Of a stretch of DNA of 46,194 bases, positions 1-7,149 are shown one piece after another. The notes under the pieces were generated by a model. It did not search any database. It saw only the letters and a program-made list of their open reading frames with translations, and was not told the DNA's origin. The DNA lies in contig JAUSKD010000015.1 of assembly GCA_030647195.1 (NCBI GenBank), positions 1 to 46,194 of the forward strand. Direction: 5' to 3'. A program made the position numbers and the translations under genes. Origin of the DNA: Candidatus Peribacter sp. Its GTDB lineage: Bacteria > Patescibacteriota > Gracilibacteria > Peribacterales > Peribacteraceae. Positions within the stretch are counted from its first letter, which is position 1. Each line of letters opens with the position of its first letter.

Positions 1-1
1 C

Positions 2-550
2 AAGCTTTCGCTTCTTGATTTCCTGCGCAAGGACTACCCGGGCTTGAAGCCCCTGCACCGCCTCGATTTCGAGACCTCCGGCGTCGTCGTCTTTGCACGA
101 ACGAAGGGGGTCGCCGAAGCGGTGATCGCATCGAAGTTCGAGGGATGGAAGAAGACGTACATCACGCTCGTCGCCGGGCGCATGCCGCGTCAGGACGGCG
201 TCATCCGTTCCCCGCTCCCGTCCCGCGGGAAGGGAGTGGTACCTGCGGAAACCGTCTATCGCGTGCTCCAAGTATTCGCCAATTCCTGTCTGGTCGAGGC
301 GGATATCGAGACGGGGCGGCACCATCAGATCCGCCGTCACTTTGCCAGTATCGGCCATCCGCTTCTACTTGATGAAGAGTACGGTAACAAGGGGATCAAC
401 CGGGTCTTCACGCGGGAATTCAGACTCCGCCGGTTCTTCCTGCACGCCGCCAAAGTATCGTTTCCGCATCCGGTGACCGGGGAACCTCTGACCATCGAGG
501 CGCCGCTGCCGAGGGTGTTTGAAGGGGTGTTGAAGCAGTTGCGGCAATAA
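2..550 (+). CDS. RluA-family RNA pseudouridine synthase, 5'-truncated by window edge
   Basis: The reading frame is open from base 2, so the gene starts outside the window; 182 residues are visible. The catalytic signature HRLDFETSG is at residues 19-27 with the nucleophilic Asp at about residue 22. The second family motif, ETGRHHQIRRHFASIGHP followed by a D-x-x-YG, lies in the middle. The family isomerises uridine to pseudouridine in rRNA or tRNA. The N-terminal part, where an S4 domain would sit, is not visible, so RluA, RluC or RluD-type specificity cannot be assigned. The stop is followed by a G-rich inverted-repeat spacer before trpS. The family call is secure; the target RNA is unknown. 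Confidence 0.9.
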   Translation, partial: KLSLLDFLRKDYPGLKPLHRLDFETSGVVVFARTKGVAEAVIASKFEGWKKTYITLVAGRMPRQDGVIRSPLPSRGKGVVPAETVYRVLQVFANSCLVEADIETGRHHQIRRHFASIGHPLLLDEEYGNKGINRVFTREFRLRRFFLHAAKVSFPHPVTGEPLTIEAPLPRVFEGVLKQLRQ

Positions 551-640
551 GGACTTAGGACAGAGGACTTGGGACTTAGGGTAGTAATAAGAGGGATACC
601 GACTCGGTGTTCCTCTGTCCCATGTCCCAAGTCCTTCTTT
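551..640. repeat. G-rich inverted-repeat spacer between rluA-type gene and trpS
   Basis: Words such as GGACTTAGG and AGAGGACTTGGGAC (551-590) face their reverse complement (GTCCCAAGTCCTT, about 620-637), giving a long imperfect hairpin directly 3' of a gene. It may act as a transcription terminator. The same GG(A/G)(C/T)TTAGG-type sequence recurs in many other spacers of this window. Confidence 0.5.
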
Positions 641-652
641 CGTCCCGTTCTC

Positions 653-661
653 TGCTACACT
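653..661 (+). promoter_or_regulatory. Extended -10 promoter of trpS (TGCTACACT)
   Basis: TGC plus TACACT, ending 6 nt before the trpS ATG. The expected start of transcription is therefore the A of the start codon, predicting a leaderless mRNA. The identical 9-mer precedes the SLH protein gene at 18405. Confidence 0.6.
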
Positions 662-667
662 TCCTCT

Positions 668-1624
668 ATGAGAGTCCTTTCTGGAATTCAACCCTCCGGC
701 TCCCTCCACCTCGGCAATTACTTCGGTTCCATCAGGCCGAATCTTGAGTGGCTGAAGAAATCCGACGAGAGCTTCTTCTTCATTGCGGATCTGCACGCAC
801 TCACGACCATGCAGGATGCTGCCAAACTGAAGCAGGCGCGCGAGGATATCGTGCTCGACTACCTCGCCTGCGGATTCGACCCGGACAAGGCGGTGATTTT
901 CGAACAGTCTCAGATCCCGGAACACACCGAGCTTCTCTGGATCCTCTCTACCGTGACACCGATGGGGCTTCTGGAGCGGGCTGTGAGCTACAAGGACAAG
1001 GTTCAGCAGGGGATCGCCGCTTCTGCAGGGCTCTTCACCTACCCCGTGCTCATGGCGGCAGACATCCTCCTCTACCAGACGAACATCGTTCCGGTCGGGC
1101 GCGATCAGAAGCAGCACGTCGAGATCGCCCGCGATATTGCGACCAAATTTAATCGCACGTTCGATGAGGTCTTCACCTTGCCAGAGCCTTTCATCCGTGC
1201 GGAGGTTTCGGTAGTTCCGGGCACGGACGGTCGCAAGATGAGCAAGAGTTATGGCAATACGATTCCGCTCTTTGCCGAGGAGAGCGTCATCAAGAAGGCG
1301 ATCATGGGCATTCAGACTGATTCCAAGGGAATGAACGATCCCAAGGATCCCGATACGTGCCCTATCTTCCAGATTCACCGGCTCTTCCTCGATAAGAAAG
1401 AATCGGAAGAAATGGCCGGGGAGTACCGGAATGGCTTGAGTTATGCCGACGCCAAGAAGCGCCTGTTCGAGCAGGTGATGGAAGTGCTGAAGCCGCTGCG
1501 TGTTCGCCGGTCTGCCCTCAAACCCAAGGAGGTTTCCCAGGTGTTGCAGCAGGGGAATGCGCGTGCCCGAGATCTTGCGGAGGAAACCATGCAAAAGGTG
1601 CGAAAGGCCGTTGGATTGCGGTAA
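668..1624 (+). CDS. trpS: Tryptophanyl-tRNA synthetase
   Basis: 318 residues, normal for bacterial TrpS, a class I aminoacyl-tRNA synthetase that charges tRNA-Trp in the cytoplasm. It begins MRVLSGIQPSGSLHLGNYFG; HLGN is the HIGH-type ATP motif at about residues 15-18, and KMSKSYGN is the KMSKS loop at about residues 194-201. The frame is open further upstream (to 569), but the start at 668 places the family N-terminus correctly and sits 6 nt after an extended -10 box. There is no Shine-Dalgarno sequence; the bases before the ATG are pyrimidines. The stop overlaps the promoter of the next gene. Confidence 0.97.
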   Translation: MRVLSGIQPSGSLHLGNYFGSIRPNLEWLKKSDESFFFIADLHALTTMQDAAKLKQAREDIVLDYLACGFDPDKAVIFEQSQIPEHTELLWILSTVTPMGLLERAVSYKDKVQQGIAASAGLFTYPVLMAADILLYQTNIVPVGRDQKQHVEIARDIATKFNRTFDEVFTLPEPFIRAEVSVVPGTDGRKMSKSYGNTIPLFAEESVIKKAIMGIQTDSKGMNDPKDPDTCPIFQIHRLFLDKKESEEMAGEYRNGLSYADAKKRLFEQVMEVLKPLRVRRSALKPKEVSQVLQQGNARARDLAEETMQKVRKAVGLR

Positions 1625-1644
1625 AAGAGCTTTTTTGCTATAAT
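1616..1644 (+). promoter_or_regulatory. Sigma70-type promoter, TTGCGG-17-TATAAT
   Basis: -35 TTGCGG (1616-1621), 17-bp spacer, perfect -10 TATAAT (1639-1644) preceded by TGC, so also an extended -10. It overlaps the trpS stop codon and drives the secreted protein gene at 1668 with a leader of about 17 nt. Confidence 0.75.
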
Positions 1645-1667
1645 GGTGAGATTCCTCCCTCTCACCC

Positions 1668-2333
1668 ATGAAGCGCAGCAGACTCTCCGTGTATCTGTCG
1701 ACCGGCGTCCTCACCGTCGCCATTGCCGTCCCTATGGCAACGGCGTTCCTGAAGGACAACGGGCACTACAGCGAGACATTGCAAGATCAGGCCTTTGGTA
1801 ATCAGACGGAGCTGAAGGCGACCCGACGTGCCCTTACGCGGCTCAATGCGCGTTGCGGCAGAGAGGGGGTCAAGCCGGATGCCGTGTGCGAGGCCTATGC
1901 GATCGTGCAGAAGGAGTGTCTGAAGCGGCAGAGTCAGTATTTTGAGAACACAGGATGTCCCACGATCAATGACATGGCGCGTATCGCAACGGTGCAGCGT
2001 GCCATCGAGATGAAGCAGCCTGTCCCCGCAATCGAGGATGGATCTTCCTCCTCGGCCCCGTCCCATGCAGCGGCTGCAAGCGGGCTGACCATTCAGGATC
2101 TGGCTCCCGATCAGCGGCTGGCGATGCGCCGGGCCGTGCGGGTGCAGTACTGTTCCAAGAAGCTGCCGCAGGCGTTGTACCTGCTCTGCACGTCGCTCGT
2201 GGGTGCACAATTGCAAGATGCCGCTCCCACAGGCCTTGGCAATGACCTGCAACAGATCCGGACCACTCGTCGCACGTCGCAGCCCTCTACGCTCAAGGAT
2301 CGCATCGAGATGACGAAGCCTGTGGAAAGGTAA
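1668..2333 (+). CDS. Hypothetical secreted or membrane-anchored protein
   Basis: 221 residues, family not recognised. Residues 1-27 (MKRSRLSVYLSTGVLTVAIAV onward) form a positively charged then hydrophobic signal peptide or N-terminal anchor. The rest is soluble, with several Cys (CGREG, CEAYAIVQKEC, CPT, QYCSKKLP, LCTS), suggesting disulfides outside the membrane, and a Ser/Ala-rich stretch near the middle (SSSSAPSHAAAASG). A strong own promoter precedes it. The tail is followed by a G-rich low-complexity spacer and then maf. Function unknown; export is inferred from the N-terminus. Confidence 0.75.
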   Translation: MKRSRLSVYLSTGVLTVAIAVPMATAFLKDNGHYSETLQDQAFGNQTELKATRRALTRLNARCGREGVKPDAVCEAYAIVQKECLKRQSQYFENTGCPTINDMARIATVQRAIEMKQPVPAIEDGSSSSAPSHAAAASGLTIQDLAPDQRLAMRRAVRVQYCSKKLPQALYLLCTSLVGAQLQDAAPTGLGNDLQQIRTTRRTSQPSTLKDRIEMTKPVER

Positions 2334-2335
2334 TG

Positions 2336-2384
2336 AAGGTAAGGTAGGTACGGGAGGTCAGGAAAGTAGGGAAGGTAAGGAATG
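2336..2384. repeat. G-rich low-complexity spacer (GGTAAGG words)
   Basis: Runs of AGGTAAGG, AGGTAGG and AGTAGGG between the secreted protein and maf. This is one of several degenerate G-rich tracts in the spacers of the window. Confidence 0.45.
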
Positions 2385-2400
2385 TTTGATGAGTTTTGGT

Positions 2401-2406
2401 TATCAT
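2401..2406 (+). promoter_or_regulatory. -10 box (TATCAT) of maf
   Basis: TATCAT ends 6 nt before the maf ATG at 2413, matching the leaderless spacing seen at trpS. No convincing -35 is visible. Confidence 0.4.
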
Positions 2407-2412
2407 GCACAC

Positions 2413-3009
2413 ATGTATCGCACACTCGTGCTTGCGTCGGCCAGTCCGCAGCGGCGGCAGCTCCTCGAGGGGCTCGGTCTGCCGTTTGAAGTCTGTGTGA
2501 CGGGCGTGGAGGACGAGAGCGATGTGACACATCGTGATCCCGCGGAGCGGGCGCAGTATTTTGCACGCCTGAAAGCGGAGCATGCGCACACCGTTCATCC
2601 CGATGCATGGATCATCGGCTGCGACACGCTGGTCCAAGCCCCCGACGGGACGCTCCTCGAAAAGGCGAAGAATGCGGAGGAGGCGCGTGCGATGATCCGG
2701 TTGCAGAGCGGCGGAACATCCCTTGTCTACTCCGGACTCTGCGTCATGAATCCGCAGGGCGAAGCCCACGAGGGCATGTCAAAATCTTCGGTGACGTTCA
2801 AGAGCCTCTCGACGAAGGAGGTGGACTGGTGGATCGGTACTCGGCTCTGGGAAGGGCGTTCCGGCTCGTTTCAGATCGACGGCCCGGGACAGCTGATGAT
2901 CGAGCGCCTCGAGGGGGACTGGTCTTCGGTTGTGGGGCTGCCGGTGTTTGTACTTGGCCAACTCCTGAAGAAAGCGGGGTGGGATATTTTTGAGAAAGAG
3001 ATAAAGTAA
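2413..3009 (+). CDS. maf: Maf-family nucleotide pyrophosphatase (septum formation inhibitor family)
   Basis: 198 residues, typical for Maf/YhdE/YceF. The family hydrolyses non-canonical or excess NTPs to NMP and PPi and has been linked to septum control. The N-terminal signature ASASPQRRQLLEGLGL (S-x-S-x-R-R) is at about residues 7-22, the acidic active-site loop IIGCDTLVQ at about 70, and ARAMIRLQSG with a downstream conserved Glu/Asp region follows. The frame starts earlier (MMSFGYHAH) but the start at 2413 gives the family N-terminus. The gene is followed at once by a compound repeat (3016-3185). Confidence 0.9.
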   Translation: MYRTLVLASASPQRRQLLEGLGLPFEVCVTGVEDESDVTHRDPAERAQYFARLKAEHAHTVHPDAWIIGCDTLVQAPDGTLLEKAKNAEEARAMIRLQSGGTSLVYSGLCVMNPQGEAHEGMSKSSVTFKSLSTKEVDWWIGTRLWEGRSGSFQIDGPGQLMIERLEGDWSSVVGLPVFVLGQLLKKAGWDIFEKEIK

Positions 3010-3015
3010 TGCGTT

Positions 3016-3185
3016 CCTCGTTGAGGCTCGTATCAGCCTGTTTCTTTTTGTCAGGGGACTTAGGGAACCTTGTTCGGTTCCCTCAGCCCCCCGACACCCC
3101 CCTCACCCTCCTAACCCAAACTGGGAGGCAAACCTGCGGGTTTTCCTCCCCTCCGGTCCCTCCTTTCCATTTGGTTTTGTCTTTG
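3016..3185. repeat. Compound hairpin/G-quadruplex repeat, copy 1
   Basis: About 170 bp, nearly identical in order to 29077-29245 and 41831-42026. In order: CCTCGTT and a TCGTAT box, TTTCTTT, a hairpin GGGAACC-TTGTTC-GGTTCCC (about 3063-3082), a C-run block (3080-3117, G-runs on the minus strand), CCTAACCCAAACTGGG, a second hairpin around AAACCTGCGGGTTTTCC, then CTCCGGTCCCTCC and a T/G-rich tail. It lies between convergent maf and the IMPase gene. It encodes nothing. Confidence 0.85.
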
Positions 3186-3190
3186 TTTTG

Positions 3191-3985
3191 TTATTTAAAT
3201 ACGAACCTGCACAGTTCCTCGAAGATCGGCTGGGTGGAAGCGACACAGCGCACGCCGCCACGGGGATTTTTGGGGTCCATCAGCTCGGTGCGGGAGCGGC
3301 CTCCTGCCTCTTCGATGAGCAGGCAGGCCGGGGCGACATCCCACAGGTGCACGCCCTCGAAGAAGACGCCGTCGTTCCTGCCCTTCAGGATTTCCGCCAT
3401 CTCCACCGCGGCGCAGCCGTAGTTCTGCAGCGAGGCGCAGCGGGGATGCGTGATCGTCATCACCTTGTCCGTACCGCGTGATTTGCCTCCCATGTTCGTG
3501 CAGAGGATCGCATCGTCGAGGTCGCGCGTTTGGCGAAGGCCGTTCACCGCTTTGCCGTTCCAGAATGCGCCCCCGCCGCGCGTCCCCCAGAAGCTGTCAT
3601 TTTTTGCAGGTGCTTCCATGACGCCGATGATGTTCTGCCCGTTTTCCTGCAGTGCGATGATGCAGGCGAACTCATCTTTTCCGTGCACGTAGGGCTTGGT
3701 GCCGTCGAGCGGATCGATGATCCAGAGAAACGGGGAGGAAGGATCGCCCAGCCCCTCCGCACCGGCTTCCTCCGCCAGGATGCGGTGATCCGGATAGGTC
3801 TCGCGGATCATCGCAATGATGGCTGCTTGAGCTGTGCGGTCCACATCCGTGACGTAATCGGTGATCTCTTTTGCCTCCACCACAAGACGTCCCAGGGATT
3901 CCCGCTTATTCATGGCGATCTTCGCACCGGCCTGAGCGGCTCTGCGTGCAATCGCGAGTGCCTGTGCGAGATCCGTTGCATTCAT
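3191..3985 (-). CDS. Inositol monophosphatase-family phosphatase
   Basis: 264 residues, a full-length member of the Mg2+-dependent, Li+-sensitive phosphatase family (IMPase, SuhB, CysQ, HisN). The metal site is visible: the acidic pair in ILAEEAGAEG (about residues 73-82), WIIDPLDGTKPYVHGKDEFA (about 91-110) with the DPLDGT motif, and LWDVAPACLLIEEAGGR near residue 220. Substrate could be inositol-phosphate, PAP or histidinol-phosphate; sequence alone does not decide. It has its own promoter (TATACT, 4003-4008) and its 3' end abuts repeat copy 1. Confidence 0.9.
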   Translation of the reverse strand: MNATDLAQALAIARRAAQAGAKIAMNKRESLGRLVVEAKEITDYVTDVDRTAQAAIIAMIRETYPDHRILAEEAGAEGLGDPSSPFLWIIDPLDGTKPYVHGKDEFACIIALQENGQNIIGVMEAPAKNDSFWGTRGGGAFWNGKAVNGLRQTRDLDDAILCTNMGGKSRGTDKVMTITHPRCASLQNYGCAAVEMAEILKGRNDGVFFEGVHLWDVAPACLLIEEAGGRSRTELMDPKNPRGGVRCVASTQPIFEELCRFVFK

Positions 3986-4002
3986 GCGGTGAACAGAAAG
4001 CC

Positions 4003-4008
4003 AGTATA
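4003..4008 (-). promoter_or_regulatory. -10 box (TATACT) of the IMPase gene
   Basis: TATACT on the minus strand, ending 17 nt before the ATG at 3985. It sits at the stop codon of the small acidic ORF upstream. Confidence 0.4.
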
Positions 4009-4149
4009 CTACTGCTGGTCATTCGTGAGGTCTTTGCCCTCGCCCGCGGTCGTGAAGTCATCACCCAGATTGTTGTCATCCTGTTCCGGAAGCGGCTCCG
4101 GGGGAGGGGGAGTGGGTTTGCCATTGTTGTCATCGTCATCGTTGAGCAT
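4009..4149 (-). CDS. Possible small acidic Pro-rich protein (46 aa)
   Basis: A 46-codon ORF opening MLNDDDDNNGK, then a TPPPPEPLPEQ segment, then DDNNLGDD and an acidic tail ending NDQQ. It begins 5 nt after the stop of the secreted protein upstream (same strand), which suggests a two-gene transcript. Composition is that of a disordered linker-like peptide; no Cys, Trp or membrane segment. The start ATG and lack of internal stops fit a real gene, but length alone cannot prove coding. No function can be proposed. Confidence 0.45.
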   Translation of the reverse strand: MLNDDDDNNGKPTPPPPEPLPEQDDNNLGDDFTTAGEGKDLTNDQQ

Positions 4150-4154
4150 GGAGA

Positions 4155-4994
4155 TTAGTGGGAAGGGGAGGAGGATGAGGAAGCAGATTGAAGGGCCTTT
4201 GCTTCAGTGAGGAGTGCAGGGCACGGAGCGATGGTCGTGAACGCCAGGGCAAAGTTCTTGCTGGATTGCTCCAGTGTCTCCGCGTCCTGTGCAGCGACGA
4301 GCAGAGGTTCGGCTGTTTCGTAGCACTGCAAGGCAGAGAGGATCTTTTCCTGCACGGCTGGCGGGAGTGTTCCCTCCTGCGTCAGGGAGTGGAGCGAGAG
4401 CAGCAGGTCATCCAGTTGCGTGAGCGCGGCGTCGGCACGGAAACGTGCGGAGGCAAGCCAGTAGGGTTGGCGATACTGTGTGAGCAGATTGGCACGAACA
4501 TTTTGGAAGGCATCCAGCGACGTGAAGACCCTGGCATCTATGGCATCGACGACCGGCTGGAGGGAACTGAGCAGCGCATCCATCTTCCCGAGCATCGCCT
4601 TTTTGGATGCTGCGGGAATTCCGGGCCACTGGTTGACGATTGATCGTTCATTCGTGAGGGAATCCCGCTCCAGCATGAGCTGGCCGCGATAGCATTGCAG
4701 CGTCACCGGCAACAGGGTGTCACGGTTTGCGCCGCGCACGTCATCGTGGCACCGGTCGATGTGTGCCGTCAGCTTGCCGTGTGCCTTCTGCCACTTCGTG
4801 ACCCAGCTTTTCTGCACGAGTGCAAAGTCCGCCCACTGCGCGCCGAACATACCCACACGCTCCTGGCGCTGAGCCCAGATATCCACGCTGTTCCCACTTC
4901 CTGTCGCCGCAGAGCTCAATGAAGAAGCTGTCTCGGCATACGCCATTGGTGTCAGGAGGCAGAAGGCGAGAAGAGAGAGGATGACCGTGCGCAT
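4155..4994 (-). CDS. Hypothetical secreted protein
   Basis: 279 residues from the preferred start at 4994 (MRTVILSLLAFCLL). The first ~20 residues are a classic signal peptide ending TPMAYA-ETASS, so the mature protein is exported. The remainder is mostly helical by eye, with a Cys pair in CHDDVRG and CYRGQ and another in CYET and CPALL, and a Ser-rich C-terminus (SASSSSSPSH). An alternative ATG at 5006 lies inside the -10 box TGCTATGAT (5002-5010), so the 4994 start, 7 nt after the -10, is favoured. Family not recognised. Confidence 0.75.
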   Translation of the reverse strand: MRTVILSLLAFCLLTPMAYAETASSLSSAATGSGNSVDIWAQRQERVGMFGAQWADFALVQKSWVTKWQKAHGKLTAHIDRCHDDVRGANRDTLLPVTLQCYRGQLMLERDSLTNERSIVNQWPGIPAASKKAMLGKMDALLSSLQPVVDAIDARVFTSLDAFQNVRANLLTQYRQPYWLASARFRADAALTQLDDLLLSLHSLTQEGTLPPAVQEKILSALQCYETAEPLLVAAQDAETLEQSSKNFALAFTTIAPCPALLTEAKALQSASSSSSPSH

Positions 4995-5001
4995 GGGGGA
5001 G

Positions 5002-5010
5002 ATCATAGCA
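5002..5010 (-). promoter_or_regulatory. Extended -10 (TGCTATGAT)
   Basis: Minus-strand TGC-TATGAT, 7 nt before the ATG at 4994. Leaderless geometry, like trpS. Confidence 0.6.
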
Positions 5011-5018
5011 CGTGTGGA

Positions 5019-7079
5019 TCAGGAATCAGGATGGGGCGAGAGCGCGCGTTCTTTTTCCACAAACTGCAGGACCGTTTCCACGAATGTTGCGTGGCTCCAT
5101 GCGAGCGGGGCGACCGAGAGTGGCTCCCCCGTGATGGGGTGCACCTGTTCCGGCAGGATGCCCGTGCGGGATGCCCGGTCCGCAGCCCACTCAAGGGATT
5201 GCCTGGCCGGCTTGAGGTCGTCTACGTTCTTCGCCTGTGCAATGCACCACTGCGCCTCCCAGAGGGTGGTGATGATCCAGGGATTGCCAGGGATCTCCTG
5301 CGTGAGGGGCACTTTGGCGTGGTAGACGTCGTGCGTGAATCGCGCGAGGCCACCGATCGGTGTGCGGACGGTCAGCGCCTGCTTCATCTGCTCCATGGTC
5401 GAGACGACGCGCGGATCGCCTGCCGGGAGCACGTTGAGCTTCCAGATTGCCGCGATGCTGGCGTCGATCGTGAGATCCCGTTCGACCGTGCGTCCATCCT
5501 TGCGCCGGATCATCTTCATGAAGCGCTTTTCCTTCTCATCGTAGAGGTGGAAGTGCAGTGCCTGCCGCGTTTCATCCGCGGCGGTGTGAAACCGTTCGGA
5601 GTGCGTGTGGTGGCCAAGAATCTGACAGATCTGCGCCGCAGCATGCAGGCCGGCGGCCACGGTGGCGACCGTGTAGGTGAAGATGCCGCGGTGCTCCTCC
5701 CACGGGTCGTAGCTGGGGAAGGGCAGCCCCGTCGCATCCTCGCGGAACTCCGTGAGGAACTGGCCGGCTTTCTTCACGAATTTCTCGTACATCTCCTGTA
5801 GAAATTCGAAATCCTGCACGCGCTCAAAGTGTTTCCACAGCGCATAGATCACCAGTGCGGTCTCGTCTTCCTGAATGGGCATCTGCGCCTCGCCATCGCG
5901 GTACCACGGGTGCCACGATGATCCCAGCGAGCCGTCGGGATTGTACTTGTGCAGCAGGTAGCCGTCTGGCGTCTGCACACGCGCGCAGAATTCGAAGAAG
6001 CGTCGCGTCACCTCGTGCAGATGTGCCTGATCCAGTGCGAGCGAAATGAAGGCGCCGTCCCGCGGCCACACGTACGTGTAGGTGTCGCGGTTGAACGCCA
6101 TGATGTCCGCGTCGGCCGCCGCCACGATTCCGCCGGCGTTGTCCGCGTGCAGGCGGATCAGGAGCAGACTCCTGCGATACAGATCCACGATGCGCTCGCT
6201 CAGGCTCCCGAAGGACTGCTGTGCCATGTGCACGAGACTTTTCCAGTAGTTGTGGCAATTTGATTGCAGCCGCTGCTGCCCCTCCGTTGTGACGATCTGA
6301 TGCAGGTTGACCACCTCCTCGAGGTTCCTGCCCATGCAGAGCCAGAGCGTGACGGTCGTTTCCCTGTTCGGGGGCAGGACGGCATGGATGCCCACGGTCG
6401 AATCGACCGAACCCTGATCGATGGTCGTGTTCGAGAGTGCGCCGTCTTCCGCGTCCCGCCAGGTGCCCTCGAATCCCTGATAGTTCGCTTTGCCGATGGA
6501 GTAGCTGCCGATGCCTGAGGTCCCCAGACGTTCCTTGCTGCGCAGCACGGACTGATATTCGCCTGCTCCCACATGTCCGGTGATGCCCGCATCCGGATCG
6601 CTCGTCTCGCCGCCGATCAGAAAGTAGCGCGTCTGGCGGTAGTGGATGACGGTGTTCGTGAACGGCTCGTAGAAGGCGGTATCCTTCTGCTTGTCGCCGT
6701 AGATGAACAGGTTGTGGTGGAAGTAGACGCGGATGTTCTTTTGGCTTCCGTCCAGGCTCCGGATGCGGAAGTTCCGGATGAGGATGTTGTAGAACGGATG
6801 CACGAAATCCTCGGCAATGAGCTCGATGCCCAGATGTTCGTTCTTCAGCTTCGACTCACCCACGAGGGAATCCATGCGGTACCGTGGTTCGACCGACCAC
6901 GAGGGGTCCGAAAACCACGCGAATCCTTTGCCCTCCACGAAGATGCCCGTGCGGTGCACGTTGCCGTAGCCCGTGTGATCCTCCATGCCGACATGGGGGA
7001 AGTACAGGTCGCGCATCTGCAGCCGTTCATCGAATGCGGCGAGAATGGAGCCGTTGCCGATGACGAGGGAGCGGGGCAT
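5019..7079 (-). CDS. Glycoside hydrolase family 15 (glucoamylase-like)
   Basis: 686 residues, the usual length of prokaryotic GH15 enzymes (glucoamylase, glucodextranase, some trehalases). It has an N-terminal beta-sandwich region (MPRSLVIGNGSILAAFDERL onward, with DLYFPHVG) and a C-terminal (alpha/alpha)6 barrel containing YTYVWPRDGAF, GSLGSSWHPWYRDGEAQMPIQEDETALV with the putative general acid Glu, and GILPEQVHPITGEPLSVAPLAWSHA with the second catalytic Glu. It would release glucose from alpha-glucan ends. No signal peptide is seen, so it is probably cytoplasmic and acts on storage glucan. It is the last of three minus-strand genes (GT, GH57, GH15). Exact substrate is unproven. Confidence 0.92.
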   Translation of the reverse strand: MPRSLVIGNGSILAAFDERLQMRDLYFPHVGMEDHTGYGNVHRTGIFVEGKGFAWFSDPSWSVEPRYRMDSLVGESKLKNEHLGIELIAEDFVHPFYNILIRNFRIRSLDGSQKNIRVYFHHNLFIYGDKQKDTAFYEPFTNTVIHYRQTRYFLIGGETSDPDAGITGHVGAGEYQSVLRSKERLGTSGIGSYSIGKANYQGFEGTWRDAEDGALSNTTIDQGSVDSTVGIHAVLPPNRETTVTLWLCMGRNLEEVVNLHQIVTTEGQQRLQSNCHNYWKSLVHMAQQSFGSLSERIVDLYRRSLLLIRLHADNAGGIVAAADADIMAFNRDTYTYVWPRDGAFISLALDQAHLHEVTRRFFEFCARVQTPDGYLLHKYNPDGSLGSSWHPWYRDGEAQMPIQEDETALVIYALWKHFERVQDFEFLQEMYEKFVKKAGQFLTEFREDATGLPFPSYDPWEEHRGIFTYTVATVAAGLHAAAQICQILGHHTHSERFHTAADETRQALHFHLYDEKEKRFMKMIRRKDGRTVERDLTIDASIAAIWKLNVLPAGDPRVVSTMEQMKQALTVRTPIGGLARFTHDVYHAKVPLTQEIPGNPWIITTLWEAQWCIAQAKNVDDLKPARQSLEWAADRASRTGILPEQVHPITGEPLSVAPLAWSHATFVETVLQFVEKERALSPHPDS

Positions 7080-7121
7080 TTCTTGGAGAGGGGAGTGAAG
7101 AGGGAATGAGTGAAGGGAAGA

Positions 7122-7149
7122 AGCTGATAGCTGTTAGCTTTTAGCTTTT
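7122..7149. repeat. AGCT-rich tract covering the GH57 stop codon
   Basis: AGCTGATAGCTGTTAGCTTT-type repeats. On the minus strand it encodes the last residues PKAKS and the TAA stop of the GH57 gene. Related tracts lie at 17264-17299 and 17770-17796. Confidence 0.6.

Noticed and set aside
365-1759. Long minus-strand ORF of 464 codons antisense to rluA-type and trpS genes
   Set aside because: It is the mirror of two well-identified plus-strand genes and its product has no recognisable motif; a typical GC-rich shadow.
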